From Boswellia sacra (taxonomy: Eukaryota > Streptophyta > Magnoliopsida > Sapindales > Burseraceae), in contig SNVD02008118.1 in assembly GCA_013180625.2 (NCBI GenBank), positions 186,001-250,000 on the forward strand: a stretch of DNA of 64,000 nucleotides, written 5' to 3'. Shown here piece after piece: positions 10,859 through 23,237 of the stretch; the first letter of the stretch is position 1; every line of letters starts with the position of its first letter. The translations under genes and the position numbers were made by a program. The notes beneath the pieces were generated by a model. That model searched no databases. It saw only the letters and a list, made by a program, of their open reading frames with translations, and was not told where the DNA came from.

Positions 10859-12510
10859 CTAAGTACCACTTGTGTTTGCCACTCCTTTGTCTCTACAATC
10901 AACATTAAAAGAGCGACTTTTTGGTACCCAAATGTTCTTGGATCCTTGGGGGTTAGTTATGGTACTTTTTGGAACCCATATTTGTTTTAGATTAGGATTT
11001 TTCCTAATATAGCAAGAATACACTTTATGTCTTTTACTTCCACAATAAGTACATGAATGATTAGGATTATTCCTAGAAGATGCATGGGCAAAATAATTTT
11101 TAAAATACTTTTGATTTTTATGAGTTTTATAACCTAAACCTCTTTTATCAAAAACACACCTTTGGTTTTGTAACATAGAGTTCAAATTTTTGGTGCTTTT
11201 TGTAAAACTATCAACAATATTTCTCAAGTCATTATTTTCCTTTTTCAAAATAACATTTTCTTTCTCCAATTTATCAAAATCCTTTTGTTGTAAAATGTCA
11301 TTTTCAGTTTTTAATAAATGTATTTGACTTTCCAAACTTTCAAAATCTTTTTGCTTTAAAATTTCATTTTCATTTTCTAAAGCTTCATTTATTTCCACCA
11401 ACTCTTCTAATTGAGATAACATGATTTTGACTTCTTTTTGAAAGCATTGATTTTTGAATTTTGTTTATCAACTTGCACATGTAAATTTTGGAATGCTTCA
11501 AGTAATTCATCATATGAAAACTTAGGATCATAGTTTAGAATACTTACCTCATCTTCTCTTAAAGTCATGAAGCACATATTTGCCATTTCACAATCTTCTT
11601 CTTCGGTGGAGCTAGCCTCACTATCATCCCAATTTGAGGCTTTCATTGCTTTGGATTTCTTGTCTTGATTCTTCAAGTATGGACAATCCATTCTAGAAAT
11701 CTTCTTGAATCCTTGGTTTCTTCTAATCATCCTTTTTAGCTTTCTTGTGATGAATGCAAGATCTTCATCATCTCCTTCGTCATCGGAGTCATCTTTTTCT
11801 TTCGTTGAAGATTTGAAAGCGATATTTTTCTTTTTCTTGAAATCTTCTTCATTCTCCTTCAAGGTGATTTCATGAGTCATGAGAGAACCCATAAGTTCTT
11901 CTAATGGCAATTTGGTGAGATCCTTTGCTTCTTGAATTGCCGTCACCTTTGGCTCCCAAGATTTTGGTAGACACCTAAGAATCTTTCTCACCATTTCAAC
12001 ATTAGAATAAGATTTACCAAGAGATTTCAAACTATTAATAATATCCGTAAATCTAGTAAACATTTCAGAAATTGATTCATCCGATTTCATCTTAAAAAGC
12101 TCATAACTATGAACTAGCATACTAATTTTGGATTCTTTAACTTGACTAGTTCCTTCATGAGTTACTTCAAGTGTGTGCCATATTTCTTGTGCCGTAGAAC
12201 AAGTAGATATTCTATTAAACTCATTTCTATCTAGAGCACAATATAACACATTCATAGCTTTAGCATTCAAACTCAATTTCTTTTTATCATCTTCACTAAA
12301 CTCTTTAGGTTCTTTAAGCATGCATTCCCCATTTTCAATTTTGGTAGGAACAAAAGGTCCTTCCAAAACAATAGACCACAAATCATAATCAAAAGATTTC
12401 AAGAAAATACTCATTCTAGTTTTCCAATAAGAGTAATCACTTCCATTAAAAAATGGAGGTCTAGAGATAGAAAGTCCCTCAACATATGAAGTTGAATTAA
12501 AAGTTGCCAT
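10859..12510 (-). pseudogene. Copia-2 gag (one frameshift)
   Basis: The first frame (12510-11407, 367 codons, start MATFNSTSYVEG) holds the copia gag/UBN2 domain and an acidic Ser/Glu-rich tract (near 11590-11640). The second, overlapping frame (11422-10859) holds the coiled coil and a CX2CX4HX4C knuckle (CTYCGSKRHKVYSC). A single missing base near 11424, relative to Copia-1, separates them. The knuckle lacks the usual Gly before His. This gag is nearly complete and would package RNA if the frame were continuous. I describe it as broken. Confidence 0.87.
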
Positions 12511-12550
12511 AGCTCAAAATCGGTTAAGATTTAAAAAATTGAGCAACCTT

Positions 12551-12562
12551 GCTCTGATACCA
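12551..12562 (-). other. Copia-2 primer binding site (tRNA-iMet)
   Basis: The minus strand reads TGGTATCAGAGC two bases from the 5' LTR, complementary to initiator-Met tRNA. Confidence 0.93.
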
Positions 12563-12564
12563 CT

Positions 12565-14328
12565 TGTTGACCCAGGTATGGCAACCCAAGAGGGGGGGTG
12601 AATTGGGTTTTTATTTATCAAAACGGATTTAGAAAACTTTTCTTGAAAGATCAAAATTAGTTCACTCTTTCTTTGAGAATAAAGGTGAAGAAGATGAAAT
12701 TAGAATTTATCAAAGATGCAATCAAAAGAATAATAATGATGAACAATCACAAGTGCAAGTAAATGTAAAGAGGAAAGGGATAGAGAGAGTGCAAACTCAA
12801 TTTACGTGGTTCGGCAAACCTTGCCTACGTCCACGGGCTCCTAGCTCCACGAGCTAAGCTTTCCACTAAGTTGTAGAAATCTTTACAACTTGCTTGATGA
12901 ACAACCTCACCAAGACTTTTTCTTCCAACTCTTGATAACACCACACCAAGAGTTCTTCTTGATGAACAACCTCACCAAGGCAACTTCCTTCAACTCTTGA
13001 TAACACCACACCAAGAGTTCTTCTTGATGAACAACCTCACCAAGGCAACTTCCTTCAACCCTTGATAACACCACACCAAGAGTTCTTCTTGATGAACAAC
13101 CTCACCAAGGAAATATTTCTCTCAAGGATAACTTTTATCCTTTACAATAAGATCTCACTCTCACCACAATACAAGAACAAAGATAATTGTTTATAACAAA
13201 ATACAACTCTCCTCAAAGAGTAGATAAAAAATATAAAAGCTCTCTAAAAATTATATTTCCCTTATTTGTGGCTTGATGGATGTTCTTGAATGAATGGGAG
13301 AAGGGCTCCTTTTATAGGCAAATGAGATGAACTTAGTCAAGTGAAGACACCAACTCCAAATTTTCTGCCCACCATAAAAACCGTAATTTTGTCTGCCATT
13401 TTTGTCAATGTTTCATTTGAAATTTGAAAATATGCAAAACATAAAAGATCTGCACATTTGAATAAGCTTTCCAACGCATCAAGAATCAAGTCATTTGGAT
13501 ATCTGTAGCTCAAGATATGGCCAAAACACCATTCGGTGCTCATGTGACTTGATTTTTCCTCCATGTGTCAGTCCACCGACTTGAATAATAATTCTGTCAG
13601 CCTTCCGTTTGAAATTTGAATTTCTTCAAAACGTAAAAGATCTGCATATTTGAATAATCTTTCCAAAACATTAAGAATCAAAGCATTTGGATATCTCTAT
13701 CTTAAGATATGGCCAAAACACCATTCGGTGCTCATGTGAGTTGATTTTTCTTCTTTGTGTCAGTCCACCGAATTGCATGTCAATTATGTCGGCCTTCTGT
13801 TTGAAATTTGAATTTTTTCAAAACATATGAAATGTTCCTTCATTAAGTCATCTTTCCAATGCCGCAAGAATCAAGTCATTTTGATTTTTCTAGCTCAAGA
13901 TATGTCCAAAGGAGTATTCGGTGCTCATGTCAGCTGCTTCCATTTGTCTTTCAACTTGCATGATGATTTGGACAACCTTGCACTTGAAATTTGAATTTCA
14001 TTAAAACATATGAAATGTTATAAATTGAGTAAGCTTTCCAAAGGCTCAAGAATCACGTCATTTGGATATTTGTAGAGATATATATGACCAATTGATTGAA
14101 CATTGCTCATGTGTCACATTCCTTGAGTCAATCCTTGTTCTTAAACTTTGGTGCCTTTAACATGTAGTCTTCTCCTTAGCTTCAACACTTCATTTTAATA
14201 AGCCTCTTCTTGATTTTAAAATTATTTCAATGATCTTACTCTTGCACATAAATAAACATGTTAGTAAATCTCAATTAATCAATGTGTATTGTTATCATCA
14301 AAATTATCATGTAGCCTTAGGACTAACA
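12565..14328 (-). repeat. Copia-2 5' LTR (1764 bp)
   Basis: Runs from TGTTGACCC at 12565 to GGACTAACA at 14328. It contains the 65-bp array (next entry) and the diverged ~190-bp repeats described for Copia-1. Confidence 0.94.
12896..13117. repeat. 65-bp tandem repeat in Copia-2 5' LTR
   Basis: Units start at 12896, 12961, 13026 and 13091; the last is partial. The unit number equals that of the 3' LTR of the same element. Confidence 0.9.
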
Positions 14329-14333
14329 TTTTC

Positions 14334-14976
14334 AAAATTAAAATAAAAATCAAGACCAATTATATATTTTTACTTAATTTTGAAAAGAAAAACACACCCC
14401 ACCCTTAACTTCCCTTAACTTCTTGCATGTCTCATTTGGAATAATTTAAAAAATATAAAATTTAACGCCTTTTGGAATGGTTTGGATTTTGGGAAAAGAG
14501 ATTAGTCTTATCGATAAAGTTGGATTTCCATTAAGAAATAGTTGACTTACCTAGTTTCCGCATCCATGGTTGAAGCTCAGTCTCTCATAAAATAAAGCAA
14601 ATAGACACACGCATATATGTATCAAAATTATTTGCAGAATGCAACACTATGAATCCATAAGAAAGCATAAAAATTATTATTATGCCTTATCCCACGTCCT
14701 TATAAAAACACAAACTAAATGATTAATTGTCAACGGAAGTAGGTATAAGGCATTGATTTAATGTCTTTACCATGGGGAAAAAGATGGGGCTTATACGCAC
14801 CTATAGGAAGGACAAATGACAAATATAGAAGTGCAAACTGAGTATATGGCGGCACAAATATCTGCCGCCGCCGGTAGGTACTGAGGATTCAGCCGATGAA
14901 ATAAAATGGTGAATAGAGCCGGCCATGACTGTTATTTTTTTAAGTAATTTTAAAGATAATCATCAAGCTGAAATGA
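14334..14976. other. UGT downstream region
   Basis: AT-rich DNA that must hold the 3' UTR of the UGT gene. The part at 14770-14880 has a similar copy at 7090-7200. A GCCGCCGCCGG run at 14864-14874 stands out from the AT background. No other gene is seen. Confidence 0.55.
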
Positions 14977-16377
14977 TCACTTCAAGAGGCAAGATAAGTC
15001 CTCAATAAAACTATCAATATAAGATTTCTCAAGGCCTTGGCTTAATAAGAACTCTCTCCATTTAGTGTGATTTCTTTCAACCTCTTTGCCCACCTCACTG
15101 TCATCATCCATGGTAGCCTTCACAGCCTTGCACACATCATCCCTTGTAAACAACCCGTCTTCTTCACCCTTATCAACCTCCACTCCAACTCTGAGATCTC
15201 CTCCCATCAATCTAGCATTGATAATTTGATCCCCGACATTGGGAAGCAGCACAAGTTGACACTCATTCACCATGGCCTCGGATAATGAACCTGATCCACA
15301 GTGGGTCACGAAACATCCAACAGAAGGATGTTTCAGGAACAACTGTTGCTGAATCCAACCTCCATGAACGACTCCTCTTCCTTTCACTCTTTCTTCAAAA
15401 CCTTCAGGCAATGCTGCCTCTATTGTATCACATCCCAGTGGTGGTTTCAGTGCAGCGAAAAATGGCAACCCCGTAAGCTCAAGCCCTAAAATCAATTCCT
15501 GCAAACGATCTTTTTCCATGACACACTCACTCCCAAATGCGCAGAATATCAAACTTTTAGGTTTAAAGCTACCCAAAAATGTTTCCCATTTTTCTTCTAA
15601 TGCTACACAAGGAGGCTCCGGCAGTACAGGCCCAGCCAAAATTACTGGCTTGTTAAACTGGCTCGCAACGAAATCACAATAAGCCCCATCAATCTCTCTG
15701 CATGTTTTGAAAACAATTGCGTCACAGTCAAAAAAAGTGATTAATATTCTTTCTGTGAAAGATACGCTATCATGTTGTTGAGCAGCTATAGAAACTAATC
15801 CTCGAGCTTCATGGACACGTAACTTGATATTGGAAGGAGGGAAACCTTGCGGAGGCTGCAGCAAATCAGCTTCAGCTAAGATCCTGTCACGGAGGTTCCT
15901 CTTCGGGTTCAGCAGATAACCAACAGCCGCAGGACTGATAGTGCAATAAAGAATGGATTTGATGCCTAGCTTATGTGCCAAAGCGGGCAACCAGTGAGTG
16001 AAATCAAAGAAGGCAAAATGGGGTTTGAGGTCGCCGAGAATGGCTTCGACGACTGGCTGGGTTAGATCCATAGCAGTCATGAGGAGACCGTGCAACGGAG
16101 AAGGAACATCGGACGTTGTTTCGGCTCCTGGAGGAAGACCATCGACGAAAGGAACAGTGATTGGAACGAAGGTAATGAGATGTTTGTGAAGATTGAAAGG
16201 CTCAAGCTTCGGTTGCGTCTTTTTTGGAAGTAGAAATGAGATTCTGTGGCCTCTCTCCGCAAGCTTGTTGGACAAATGGAGGAACGAGGTCAGATGGCCC
16301 ATGGCGAACCATGGATACATGACTATGTGAAAGCTTTTCTCATCCGATGTATTCGACCTAATCCCACCTCTCCCCAT
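14977..16377 (-). CDS. UDP-glycosyltransferase, UGT79 family-like (flavonoid/anthocyanin glycoside sugar-on-sugar type)
   Basis: An intronless 466-residue family 1 plant glycosyltransferase, which transfers a sugar from a UDP-sugar to a small acceptor in the cytosol. The catalytic His is His28 in the PWFAMGHLT motif, and Asp125 in the FFDF motif is the likely partner. The 44-residue PSPG donor box runs from Trp341 to Gln384, with THCGSGSLSEA and the end VGDQ. WIQQQ at the box start and GSGSLSEA are typical of the UGT79/UGT91 group, whose members add a xylose, rhamnose or glucose to a sugar already on a flavonoid or other glycoside. The exact acceptor and donor cannot be read from sequence. 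Length and both ends are normal, with no frame damage. A flank-only relic of a second copy lies at 7090-7470. Confidence 0.92.
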   Translation of the reverse strand: MGRGGIRSNTSDEKSFHIVMYPWFAMGHLTSFLHLSNKLAERGHRISFLLPKKTQPKLEPFNLHKHLITFVPITVPFVDGLPPGAETTSDVPSPLHGLLMTAMDLTQPVVEAILGDLKPHFAFFDFTHWLPALAHKLGIKSILYCTISPAAVGYLLNPKRNLRDRILAEADLLQPPQGFPPSNIKLRVHEARGLVSIAAQQHDSVSFTERILITFFDCDAIVFKTCREIDGAYCDFVASQFNKPVILAGPVLPEPPCVALEEKWETFLGSFKPKSLIFCAFGSECVMEKDRLQELILGLELTGLPFFAALKPPLGCDTIEAALPEGFEERVKGRGVVHGGWIQQQLFLKHPSVGCFVTHCGSGSLSEAMVNECQLVLLPNVGDQIINARLMGGDLRVGVEVDKGEEDGLFTRDDVCKAVKATMDDDSEVGKEVERNHTKWREFLLSQGLEKSYIDSFIEDLSCLLK

Positions 16378-16939
16378 CCTGAGAAATTTTTATAAATAAT
16401 AATAATAATAACAATAATAAGAAGAGTTTTTTTTTCTGTCTGTCTGGGCTTCTCTATTCTACGAACACCAACAACAGTTTAATAGTTTCAGCTAGGGGCG
16501 GTGGGACACTTAATTATACTCTCACAAGTTCACAAGTATTTTGGCCTCTTTTAAATCTTTTTCTGACTACTTCTTTAAGTATCTTTTTTGACCATGCATT
16601 TTTATCGAACAACCCTGATTGCTTGGCATGTGATACTCTAGGTAGGGAGTTGTTACTTTTTAAGATTTTTCAAATAAAAAAAAAAAAAAAAAAAACAAAC
16701 TAGATTCATTGCCCTTACATTATTAACAACAGAGGGTAACGCAACATTCCCACTTTTTCCCTCCATAGCGTCATCTGTAATTTGGTTAAAGATAATATTG
16801 GAATAAAGAATTATGAACAAAGAAGTGTACTTATAAAAGATTGAACATACATGATATTGATTATCGTTAACGAAATCGTAGAGAAGATCATTATTTTGAG
16901 TGCGTAATGAGAATTATCAACTCAGTTCCAGAAATGAAC
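16378..16939. other. UGT upstream region
   Basis: Promoter side of the UGT gene. It contains an (AAT/AAC)n run at 16395-16425 and an A20-type homopolymer near 16677-16695. Part of it (16530-16730) is duplicated at 7205-7460. No confident TATA box. Confidence 0.5.
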
Positions 16940-17674
16940 TAAGGTTATGTTTGGTGCGTGACATTGTATAGTACTATTTTGTTATATTATATTAAATAAT
17001 ATAATACATATGTTTGGTGCTAATTTAGTATAGTATTAATTAATATAAAGTACAACCCTTAGATGCATCAACATTGTATTAAATTATATAAAGATAATCC
17101 ATGACATTAGCATTATATTATATAACACTAATAAAAAATGTCAAAATTATCCCTATAAATTCTATATATCTAACAATACCCTTTAATTTTTATTATTTTA
17201 AAAATAAATAAAGATGTATTTAATAGATAACTTATAAAATTAAATTTATTTAAAATTTATTTTCTAAAAATAAAGAAAGGATGAAGGGAGTCACCGCCTC
17301 CACTGGGTGACACTCGAGGTCTACTGCCCTCGTTGGACCAATTGACACTTAGCATGGCACCATAAACTTGAATTGTCTAATAAGTCCAGTAGGGGCATTA
17401 GACCCCAAGTAATTTTTTCAATAATTAGCAACTATTCGATAAATTATTAAATAACTAATATTATAAATAAACTAAAAATATATTTATATTTTATATATCT
17501 TTTTTTAAAAAAAAAATTATTACTTTTTTGTCCAAATTAATACAATACATGAGTATACCAAATAATTTATAATTTTGACATAACATTATTTTTATTATTA
17601 TACAATACAATACTATATAATACAATATAATACTATATTATACTATACAATATCGCATATCAAACATGCCCTTA
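16940..17674. mobile_element. MITE-like element with terminal inverted repeats
   Basis: The left end TAAGGTTATGTTTGGTG, followed by CATTGTATAGTA, is matched in reverse at the right end (TAAGGGCATGTTTGATATG, then ATTGTATAGTA), giving imperfect inverted repeats of about 35 bp. The interior is very AT-rich except for a GC-richer block at 17280-17400. No transposase frame. TAA/TTA at the ends hints at PIF/Harbinger (Tourist) type, but a target duplication is not certain. Confidence 0.65.
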
Positions 17675-18514
17675 CCACGGGATCACTTCTCCAAACTTTT
17701 GAGTACTTAATCTGAAAGAAATATTTTTACAAGGGACAAGACGGCTTCCGCTGTCTGTAACTGGGTATCACTCTTCTTTCTATAGATCCCATTTCCTCAA
17801 AAACGAAATTTATATTAATGAGGCTCCATAATAAGTTTGGTTGGCCTGGGATTCAGGATTTAAGAAAACAATTTTATCTCGCATTTCTGCCCTTCGAAAT
17901 CGAAGGTGTTTTTGAGCCGCTCAATTCAGGAGTTGTTTCTCATCTTTATTTTAGTTCCTCCGAGTATGGCTGGATCAAATTTACGAACTACGATTGGACT
18001 CAACTATGCCCGTATATTTGAAAATAGAGTGAAACGCCGTAGTTTTGGCTCTTAACCACTAGTATAACGTGAATAATTTCGATTTTCGATTAGAAGGGCA
18101 TTAAAGGGAAGAGTTGATATAATACAGTAATTGAAAGAATGCCAAATCATGTAACAAAGAATTCACGGTATCGAAATATCAGACCAAACATCAACCGCGC
18201 GCGCATCAGAGAACGAAAGCCCATCCTAACGGCTTAGATTATCTACTCCGTCGTCCAAATATGTATCTACCTCCCCATTCACATACTTGTCTATCAACGA
18301 AGTGGCATAAAGAGCTGCTTGGCCGCTAATCAACAAAGGTTTTGTCTACTTAACGATCTAAATTTCATGTTGTAAGTGTCATCCGTTACCTCATCAGCTG
18401 GTCTCCCAGGAAAATTGAACTTTCCCACCAAATGCAAAACACGAATCCAAATTTACTCGAGGGCAAGACTCAATTGTGATAAGCTTCACAAACTTGTCTT
18501 CCATATGACAATTG
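17675..18514. other. Intergenic; 3' side of plastid protein gene
   Basis: No recognised gene. A 67-codon plus-strand frame at 17818 has no family resemblance. The part near 18300-18514 is probably 3' UTR of the minus-strand gene. Confidence 0.5.
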
Positions 18515-21500
18515 TCATCGAATTGGCCTAGCCAATGCAAAAAGGGAATCCGGATTTACAGACATCAATAGCTCAATTAAAACTACTTCATCTGGGAGGG
18601 GGATCTTGAGGCTAGGTTCAATTAAACCTGGTTGAGACAAGCCAAGAACAAAATCATCAACCTATAAACAACTCATAACACACAGCACCAATGGTTTTAT
18701 AAGCTGTCAACACGAACTAATCTTACCAGGGGATAGCTTTCTTCCACCATATAGCTCCTTTGCCAAGGGATTGGCAGCCCAATGATTAACAGCAACTCGG
18801 CTTGTTGGCTGGAACCCAATTATTTTTCCATCAGCTGAAAGAACCACCTATATTCCAATCAAATGCAAGCAAGCAGAGGAAAAACATAAGAGTGCCGTAC
18901 TTGAATGATAAGCAACCTAGGGTTGCAGCTACAGAAATATATCCCAAATATCAAACAAGTAGAATCACAACAGCAGGCCAATACTGTAGACTGAATCAAC
19001 TAAAAATTATCATTTTCTGCTTCATTTCATTCACCCTAAGAAAGAGCACTCCTTTGCACAGCTAAAACTTCAAAAGATGGGTTTAGGCTGGCTCTTTAGG
19101 TCCACCAGAGAGACAAGAAATTGGCATTAGAGTTTCTCAGGTTAGGAAATGCATGCTGAGAAACTCTTTAGATGACCAATCCAATTTAAAGGCAATACAA
19201 GGAGTTTGATTTCATGAGACAGTAAAGGATAATGTCACCAAATCACACAGCACACATAGGTGTTGCATTTAAAGGGCATTTCATGATTGTGCGTGCTGTA
19301 TTATTTCAGTTTCTCTTTTCTTGCCACATAGCCTACATGCCAAAATGAAGACAGAAGAATGAAATAAAGATAGCTTGTACAAGTCAAATTACCTGATAAC
19401 TAGCAATATCCTGCACAGATGATTTCATGTCTGCATCATTTTTCTCTAAAGAAGTAGAATCAGTTGAATTGCACTCACTATTGGAATGATCTTCATGAGT
19501 TAATTTCAAATAATTTGGTATTTCCCCAATCCAGGCACCAATACTTGTTTCAATCACTATGTCACCGGGCCAAGCAAAAGCATCCTTAATCTTTTTGACA
19601 ATAGAGACACAAAATGCTTCCATCTGTCCACATTACATACAGGTTTTATTTACTTCAAAATCAAAACAAAAAAATATGTAAAACATTAACAAACAAGTAA
19701 AAGTGAAAAACTATTAAGAGAGATAAGGACAGATTGCTTCCAAGCATAAACCTCAGCTGCCAGGGCATATTTAAAAGAATCAGTGACTGCATGAGCAGTG
19801 GCAAATTATTTAAACAGGAGCACCACAACATGCTGAACTTAACAGCAACTCAAGTGCTGATGCCAACATCCTAATACATCAGGACAGCAAAGCCATATGA
19901 ACAACAGATTGCTGAAAAATATCAGAGTATGTGTTGTTGCTATAATTGGAGAAAATTAGATGATTTTAGAAGCCAAAATTTGTTTCAATGCTCATTAAAG
20001 GCAACTTAATTTGTAACAAATGACAACGCCAATCGAAATTATGATGTTGTGCAATGCACATCTTTGACTCACCCCCGCCTAAGCATGCAACCATGAGATT
20101 ACAGCCTCTTTAACAGTTTCAGGGTATCCCCAAAACATCATTCCAGCTCCCCCTGAAAAGACATTAGAAATAACATTCTACATTCCTTCCAGAATTTGTG
20201 GAATGCTGGCTTGGATGGTTCCGGGATTTTTCCAAGTCAATACAAAGGGCGGGCTGAGAGTTCCTTGCGGTTAATTAAAAAGAAAAGAAAGCACAAAACT
20301 TTATGCATTTGCAATCGTATGCTAGAACCCTTCTTGTATAATGGCAGTCTCACATGCAAAAAGAACACAAACCTTTGCAGCATCCACAGGCTGATGTATT
20401 GCAGACTCAGTTTGAGATGAAGGTAGAGACCTAGTTTCTCCAGGATATGTTACTCCCTTGCATAAATGAGGCAAAAAAAGTTGACCCAGAGCGCTGACAG
20501 CAATAAGAAAAATTCCACTTGCAAAAGTGACGGATAGAATGCTCATGAAAGAATAGTTCCTCTGTAAGAAATAGAACCAATTAGCCCGCTTTCAAATAGC
20601 TCAACTAAACAAAGCATTTATCCCAAAGTAAACTTCTCAGAACTAATAATTCTTCCATCTTGACAAAACACCTGCCTCCCCGATAAATTCCAAACATTAT
20701 GGGAAAGATGAACATAAAAACAAGCATTCCAAGCAGTAAAACTGAAAAATGACACTGAATTCCTTTTAAGTTTAAAAAGAAAGAAAGAAAAAGGAGTACT
20801 CATGAAGATATCAAAAACCAAATTCCTCTTAAATAAAATTAATACAATGGAACCACTTTTCTCCCGCTTGAATTCAGAATCAAATTTTTCTGCAAGGCAT
20901 CAGCATCATATTTGCCACATCTTCCCCTTCTCAAAAGCTTATAGCCTATGTCAAATTTACTAAATAATTTACATTATCACTTCAAGAACCACTTGTCCTC
21001 ATATTTCAAATCTTCTTTAACAAAAGTGCAAAGCCCAAGGAAATTAGGTTGGCAATTACAACAATTCATTGCTTCACATTTAAGCATTGAATCAAGAGAT
21101 AAAAATAGAAAGAATTAATATAAATTTAAATACCTTTCTACTGGATAGGTCAGTGTAATTTACAACCGTACCACATGATAACTCTTTACTTGGCAGTGAG
21201 AAAATATCTTCATAATACATGTCTAACATATCAGCCAATCCCACCTACAAGAAATTTATAAAACTCAAATCATTTGGGAGAGAATAAACTACAAAAAAGT
21301 TACAGCACTTAATACATGCATGATAATCGATTTTCAAATTGCAATCCAAACGATCTGGCTTTATCAGACTAGCAACTATGGCTAAAGCTGCTTTTTACTT
21401 TTTTTTTCCTGCTTCCATTTTGGAATGAAGGGCATTTGGGGGTAGGGAGAAATTTTGCCATCATGAATATTACCATCCTATTTCAAAGTGATTTATGCCA

Positions 21501-23237
21501 ATGTCCCAACATTGCGATTTAGAAGGATATTTCATCATGACTGAATTACCATATCAAGCAGCAGAAAAATGAGGTACAATAAAATCCGCAAACAAAGAAG
21601 AAAAGGAAAGATAAGATACCATTTGTGAGTGAGTCAAAAGAACTTCCCACCTATTCTCAGCAGATTTTCTCCAACCTTCAAACTTTACATCCTTAAATCT
21701 ACTAGCATCTATTTCTAGCCTGTAAGCAGGAACATACTCACTTGCCCAGGCACTAAACTCCGGTCCACCAATCTTTTCCAACTTAGTGTAAGTTGATGGC
21801 GTCCACCAACAGTAGTTTGGCCTCATTTTAACTGGCTTCACACTTTCCTTAATTGAGTTAAAAGTTTCTAGCAGACTTTTAGCATTTTCCACTATCTCAT
21901 CTTCAAACAATTTATATATGATAACAGAAGAATCTTTTGATACAATCTTTTTGGGCTTCCAAAACCAACTGAAGAAATTGCTTGAAGTTTTCCCAAATAA
22001 GTTATCCTGGAAATTTCTTTCAGTACTTTGAAGGGAAGTCATGCAAACGACTTCAGCAAGCATGGAGATAACCCATTCATCCGAAGAGCTGAGGGTGAAA
22101 GAAGCAGGAACCTGCTGATACCAAATGAATAAGAGAACTGAACCTATCAGTATCAAGTGGCACCTGCAGGACAGACATATTTATATGGTATCACAACAGA
22201 GTGATGCAGAAATAAAACAAAAGCATTGAAAACAAGAAATTGTGTCTAACCTCTCTTGGGTTTTGAAGATCTGACATATCTCTTTCTGTCCCGGGACTAA
22301 ACAAAACCAGTTCAAACTTCCAAAGTTGTTGCACTACTACTTGTCTAAATGTCATAGCAAGTATGTTTCTGGAAGTAGTGCCGTACAAACCATCTTCCAA
22401 AAGAGATTTCCTGAGTTTCTTTGACTTTTCTATGACTTTCTTAGCCGGCAAAAACTATGAAACGAAATTGCGTTTAGAATTCCCATTTATTAAAAACAAA
22501 ACAAAACAATCACTATAGCACTTAATAAGCAAATTTTTTTCCAGTTGAAGAACACTATGAAAAATCGCAGAATTTTCCAAAAGTTAATATAAAAAACCAA
22601 ATAGATTTTGAATATGACAAGAAAAGCCGATAAAATAAGCACTACAGCAATAATCTTTCTACAATCAAAATATAGTTAAATCAAATGCTAAAGAAACATA
22701 GCAGAGATGTTCAGCAAGCTACAGAGACTTCAATATTACTAAAATTCACTAAACTGATGATTCTTTTTAACGCTACATTAAATTATCAATTCAAAATTAA
22801 TTCATTTTTAAACCTAAACACATTCGTGATTAAGATGTAATGCTGACCAATCGGGTAGAGACTGTGGCATGGTCACCAGTGGGGCCAGGAAAAACGGTTT
22901 CAACGATCATCACTGGCAAGCCAGAAATGGAGTGCTCGGTGGCGGCTTCACCTCCATCGGCCGCAGCTGCAGTAAGAGCCTGATCGAAGCCGACAGCTCC
23001 GACAAGGCTAAGACGAGCCAAGTCGTTCTCGTAGGTTCTGACGCATGGAAGCGCCTTTCCATCCGACTCCAAGACGGCCTTTAAAACTTCCTGTTCTGTC
23101 GATAGGGATGGCGTGGTGGATTTTGGAGGTGTGCAAAGGGGGACATGGAAGAGATTTGGAGACTTTCTGGAGGGCAATTTGGGCAAATGAAAGAAGAACG
23201 CAGGGCTGAGGGAAGTCAGAAAGTGAGTGAGTGCCAT
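18515..23237 (-). CDS. Uncharacterised plastid-targeted plant membrane protein, nine-exon gene
   Basis: I do not recognise a named family. Exons (minus strand): 22848-23237, 22251-22454, 21620-22111, 21134-21244, 20369-20561, 19752-19786, 19393-19623, 18727-18847, 18515-18627, giving about 629 residues. Most borders are GT-AG and keep frame. The weak join is exon 5 to 6. The best donor ends exon 5 at 20373, but the 35-bp exon 6 fits only if it ends at 20369. An alternative coding-looking segment lies at 20094-20152. The N-terminus is Ser/Pro/Leu-rich with no acidic residue for about 45 residues, a likely chloroplast transit peptide. A hydrophobic stretch at about residues 404-430 looks membrane-spanning. 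Conserved-looking features include WTPSTYTKLEK, a Trp-rich middle, the AWPGD segment and the C-terminal VNHWAANPLAKELYGG. It is divergent from ELOF1, 651 bp from start codon to the ELOF1 TATA box. Location is inference. Confidence 0.82.

Larger units (their letters stand above)
8249..14328 (-). mobile_element. Copia-2: complete but internally deleted Ty1/copia (SIRE/Maximus-like) element
   Basis: The 6080-bp insertion is flanked by identical 5-bp duplications TTTTC (8244-8248 and 14329-14333). It carries two LTRs (8249-10008 and 12565-14328), a tRNA-iMet primer site (12551-12562) and a polypurine tract (from 10009). The 2.55-kb interior keeps gag and the GAG-pre-integrase segment but has lost the integrase core, reverse transcriptase and RNase H. 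It could be mobilised only in trans. It is the same family as Copia-1 and points the same way, but its own target duplication shows an independent insertion. Confidence 0.95.

Noticed and set aside
16677..16695. Long poly-A as a retroposed gene tail
   Set aside because: No coding or processed-gene sequence precedes it on either strand.
17818..18021. 67-codon plus-strand frame near the MITE
   Set aside because: Protein-like composition but no recognisable family and no promoter or exon context.
20094..20152. Possible extra exon of the plastid protein (GMMFWGYPE-type segment)
   Set aside because: Its borders do not keep phase with the following 35-bp exon; left as an alternative only.
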